From an uncultured Clostridia bacterium (GTDB taxonomy: Bacteria > Bacillota > Clostridia > RGIG6154): a stretch of DNA of 7,157 nt. Under the pieces are notes generated by a model. The model did no database searches. It had not been told where the DNA came from and saw only the letters and a list, made by a program, of their open reading frames with translations. Of this stretch, positions 5,299 through 7,157 are shown piece by piece (position 1 is the first letter of the stretch; each line of letters starts with the position of its first letter). The stretch is from assembly GCA_934457515.1 (NCBI GenBank), contig CAKSHV010000071.1, positions 1 through 7,157 of the forward strand, read 5' to 3'. The position numbers were made by a program, and so were the translations under genes.

Positions 5299-6504
5299 TT
5301 ATTTTTCCGCATCATTTTCAGCCGAAATGGACTGAATCGTGATGTCCGAAACATTGATCTCTTTTTTCTTTAATCGGTCACGCACCGCCTCGGCAAACAG
5401 AGAATAAAGCACAACAAACAGCGGAACGCCGATAAACATGCCCAAAACGCCGAACAATCCGCCGCCCACGATAACCGCAAACACAACAAAAACCGCACGG
5501 ATACCCATGGAATCGCCCATGAGTTTGGGCCCCAAATAGTTTCCGTCAAACTGCTGCAGAATGATGATGAATATCGTGAAAATCAGCGCGTGCCAGGGGT
5601 TGACCAAAACCAGCAGGAAAATGGCGGGAATCGCGCCGATAAACGGTCCGAAGAACGGAATCACATTGGTCACGCCCACCAGAACCGAAATCAAAACCGC
5701 GTATTCCATTTTCATAACCGCCATGAAAATATAGTTCATCACGCCGATGATGGCGGAATCCACCACTTTGGAAATGAAAAAGCTGCCGAATGTTTTGTCC
5801 GCAAAGGCAAGACGCAGCATAATTTTATCGCCCGTTTCTTTCGGTACGGCAGCATACAGCATTTTTTTGCAGCTTATGCCAAACTTATCTTTATCCAGCA
5901 AAAAGTAAATGGAAACAATCAGCCCCAAAAAGATGTTTTTCAGTTTAACCGAGGCGGCAAGCGCCATATCCAGCGTGCTGCTTACGATGTTTGTAATGTC
6001 AAAATTACCGGTAAGCCGTTTTCCGATTTCGGTTAAAACCGCATAGGTATCGTCCATCGACATGTCAAACCGCTCTAAATATTTAAACAAGAAGGTTTGG
6101 AACGAAACCGAAACATAATCGATGTAAGAGGGCAAAACCTCCACAAAATCCGCAATCGCCTTCACAATCTGCGGCACAACGGCATAGAAAAACAGACCCG
6201 TCAGCGCGATAAACACCGCGTATAAAACAGAAACCGCCGTGCCGCGCTTTGCCCCGTCCGACATTTTTTGACTGAGCTTCGGAATTTTGTTTATAACGCG
6301 CAGCAGCCATTTGTAAGGATAATTTAAAATATAAGCAAAGAAAAATCCCCACAAAAACGGCGCAACAATATCCAAAAGCAGTCCGAGCCAGTGCATAATC
6401 AGCCCCAAATTCATGGCAACCAGCACCAAAAGCACCGAGGCGGCAATCACCGCAAAGGCGCATAGGGATATTTTCACATATTTATTTTCTTTCCAGTCCG
6501 GCAC
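5299..6504 (-). CDS. AI-2E family (PF01594, YdgG/TqsA/PerM-like) membrane protein
   Basis: Polytopic cytoplasmic-membrane protein of 401 residues, a normal family length. Hydrophobic segments are visible at about 11-34, 37-61, 87-111, 183-203, 248-274, 276-300, 303-317 and 335-372. A large, more polar region at about 112-180 follows the third one, as is typical. Family signatures are GVTNVIPFFGPFIGAIPA (277-294) and the QQFDGNYLGPKLMG stretch (317-330). The C-terminus is a short charged tail. The family is named after E. coli TqsA, an autoinducer-2 exporter, but members with other transport roles are reported, so the substrate is unknown. The start is GTG at 6502-6504, chosen because GGGGAG at 6511-6516 lies six bases upstream. 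The next methionine, M31, is already past the first membrane segment. It is a single-gene unit with its own promoter and terminator, divergent from an AraC-type regulator. Confidence 0.93.
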   Translation of the reverse strand: MPDWKENKYVKISLCAFAVIAASVLLVLVAMNLGLIMHWLGLLLDIVAPFLWGFFFAYILNYPYKWLLRVINKIPKLSQKMSDGAKRGTAVSVLYAVFIALTGLFFYAVVPQIVKAIADFVEVLPSYIDYVSVSFQTFLFKYLERFDMSMDDTYAVLTEIGKRLTGNFDITNIVSSTLDMALAASVKLKNIFLGLIVSIYFLLDKDKFGISCKKMLYAAVPKETGDKIMLRLAFADKTFGSFFISKVVDSAIIGVMNYIFMAVMKMEYAVLISVLVGVTNVIPFFGPFIGAIPAIFLLVLVNPWHALIFTIFIIILQQFDGNYLGPKLMGDSMGIRAVFVVFAVIVGGGLFGVLGMFIGVPLFVVLYSLFAEAVRDRLKKKEINVSDITIQSISAENDAEK

Positions 6505-6537
6505 AATGCGCTCCCCTTTTCTTTTACGTATATAATT

Positions 6538-6566
6538 ATAGTATCACACAAACGGGGCAAAGTCAA
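6538..6566 (-). promoter_or_regulatory. Promoter of the AI-2E family gene
   Basis: On the minus strand TTGACT (6561-6566) and TACTAT (6538-6543) are 17 bases apart, close to the vegetative sigma consensus. Transcription should start near 6531, giving a leader of roughly 27 bases that includes the GGGGAG ribosome binding site. Confidence 0.78.
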
Positions 6567-6631
6567 CCGCATTGCCGCCATTTTTAACACAATTGTAACA
6601 TACTGCCCTTTTCCTATTTTACATAAATTTT

Positions 6632-6643
6632 ATTTTATAAAAT
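6632..6643. promoter_or_regulatory. A/T-only palindrome in the divergent intergenic region
   Basis: ATTTTATAAAAT is a perfect 12-bp palindrome, and ACAATTGT at 6589-6596 is a second, shorter one. Both lie between the divergent promoters and could bind a regulator. Their pure or near-pure A/T content makes coincidence likely. Confidence 0.2.
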
Positions 6644-6666
6644 CTATTCCCTTTTTACAAAAATTA

Positions 6667-6675
6667 TGATATACT
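6667..6675 (+). promoter_or_regulatory. Extended -10 promoter of the AraC-type gene
   Basis: TGATATACT is an extended -10 (TGn followed by TATACT, one mismatch to TATAAT). The matching -35 position, 6647-6652, reads TTCCCT and is weak, which is tolerated with an extended -10. The start would be near 6682, leaving a leader of about 18 bases that includes GGGG at 6684-6687. Confidence 0.55.
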
Positions 6676-6689
6676 AAGAAAAAGGGGCG

Positions 6690-6699
6690 AAGTATACTT
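6690..6699. promoter_or_regulatory. Palindrome AAGTATACTT directly before the regulator's start codon
   Basis: This perfect 10-bp palindrome fills the space between the GGGG ribosome binding site and the ATG. Its AAGT/ACTT half-sites and central TATA resemble the 14-bp palindrome at 4646-4659. It might be an autoregulatory operator, but it is short and A/T-rich. Confidence 0.25.
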
Positions 6700-7157
6700 A
6701 TGAAAAATGTTTTTATTCAGCATATGGATGAGATGCGCCACGCAGAAATTACAAAGCCTGTGTATACGGAAGTGCAAAATATTCCGCTGGGCGTGGTTAA
6801 CTGCGGCAGCGCAACCATTTTTGAAACCTACAACTCCATTAAATGGAAGCACCGCGGATTTGTGTTTATGTTTGTGTGCGGCGGCGAGGGCGAAGTGATT
6901 ATAGAGGACAAGCTTTATATTCTAAAACCCGGCGACGTTTTTTGCTACAGAACCATGAACACCGGTGCGACCATAACACCGAGAACCAAAACCTTTACGT
7001 ATAAATGGATTGACATATACGGAACGGCGTCTTCGTTTTATTATAACTTAATTAACGAATCGACCTTTCCCTCTCCCGGCATACACACCCTGTCCCTTGA
7101 CCTGATTCACTACCACTTCGAGCGGATTGTGAAAAATTTAATGTCGGACAGCAAGTA
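6700..7157 (+). CDS. AraC-type transcriptional regulator, N-terminal sensor domain, cut by the window edge
   Basis: The frame is open from ATG at 6700 to the window end, giving 152 codons plus two bases. The visible part matches the N-terminal cupin (AraC_binding) domain of one-component regulators. It has a beta-rich core FVFMFVCGGEGEVII (54-68), the turn LKPGDVF (75-81), and YKWIDIYG (101-108), the counterpart of the usual aromatic WI.F.G stretch. The paired helix-turn-helix DNA-binding motifs expected at the C-terminus would lie beyond the edge, so the AraC assignment rests on the sensor domain and its typical spacing. Such proteins usually bind a sugar or similar small ligand and control neighbouring genes; the ligand here cannot be read. 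GGGG at 6684-6687 is 12 bases before ATG, somewhat far, and the nearest alternative ATG, at 6724, has no ribosome binding site. It is divergent from the AI-2E family gene, but its main target may lie to the right of the window. Confidence 0.75.
   Translation, partial: MKNVFIQHMDEMRHAEITKPVYTEVQNIPLGVVNCGSATIFETYNSIKWKHRGFVFMFVCGGEGEVIIEDKLYILKPGDVFCYRTMNTGATITPRTKTFTYKWIDIYGTASSFYYNLINESTFPSPGIHTLSLDLIHYHFERIVKNLMSDSK

Noticed and set aside
5590..6036. 148-codon plus-strand frame rich in Asn, His and Gln
   Set aside because: It is antisense to the membrane protein. The composition is what the reverse complement of hydrophobic codons produces.
5299..6504. Reading the membrane protein as a quorum-sensing exporter
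   Set aside because: The family name comes from one E. coli member. No lux or lsr genes are present here, so the substrate cannot be inferred.

Overview
The window reads as a piece of a low-to-moderate GC Gram-positive chromosome, most likely an uncultured or gut-type member of the Clostridia. The signs are AGGAG-type ribosome binding sites, clear TTGAAA/TACAAT and TTGACT/TACTAT promoters, a GluRS of the roughly 550-residue N-terminally extended form that I associate with Clostridia, and an AraC-type regulator. This placement is an inference; no rRNA or other decisive marker is present.

Left part (1-4545, minus strand): three class I aminoacyl-tRNA synthetase genes in one direction, transcribed gltX, then glnS, then metG. 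metG runs off the left edge, so only its first 380 codons are here. The gltX-glnS gap is 29 nt and the glnS-metG gap is 67 nt, with no terminator in either, so the three probably share the strong promoter at 4619-4647. They charge tRNA-Glu, tRNA-Gln and tRNA-Met. A dedicated GlnRS is notable, because most Gram-positives make Gln-tRNA indirectly with GatCAB.

Middle (4546-5298): 753 bases with no convincing gene. Nearest gltX are its leader, with a small hairpin, its promoter, and a perfect 14-bp palindrome touching the -35 box. Beyond them, 4701-5250 is a mosaic of degenerate repeats: a 58-nt direct repeat at both ends (76 % identical by my count), two inverted sequence pairs (12 nt exact, 19 nt with one mismatch) in permuted order, and several stem-loops. 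It looks like the remains of one or more small non-coding dispersed elements. A textbook terminator at 5258-5288 closes the transporter gene.

Right part (5299-7157): a minus-strand AI-2E family membrane protein gene with a GTG start and its own promoter. Divergent from it across a 195-nt intergenic region is the start of a plus-strand AraC-type regulator, of which only the N-terminal cupin sensor domain is inside the window.

I did not find a clearly new biological system. The most interesting material is the repeat mosaic at 4701-5250, the GluRS-GlnRS gene pair, and the similar AAGTATA/TATACTT palindromes at two transcription units.
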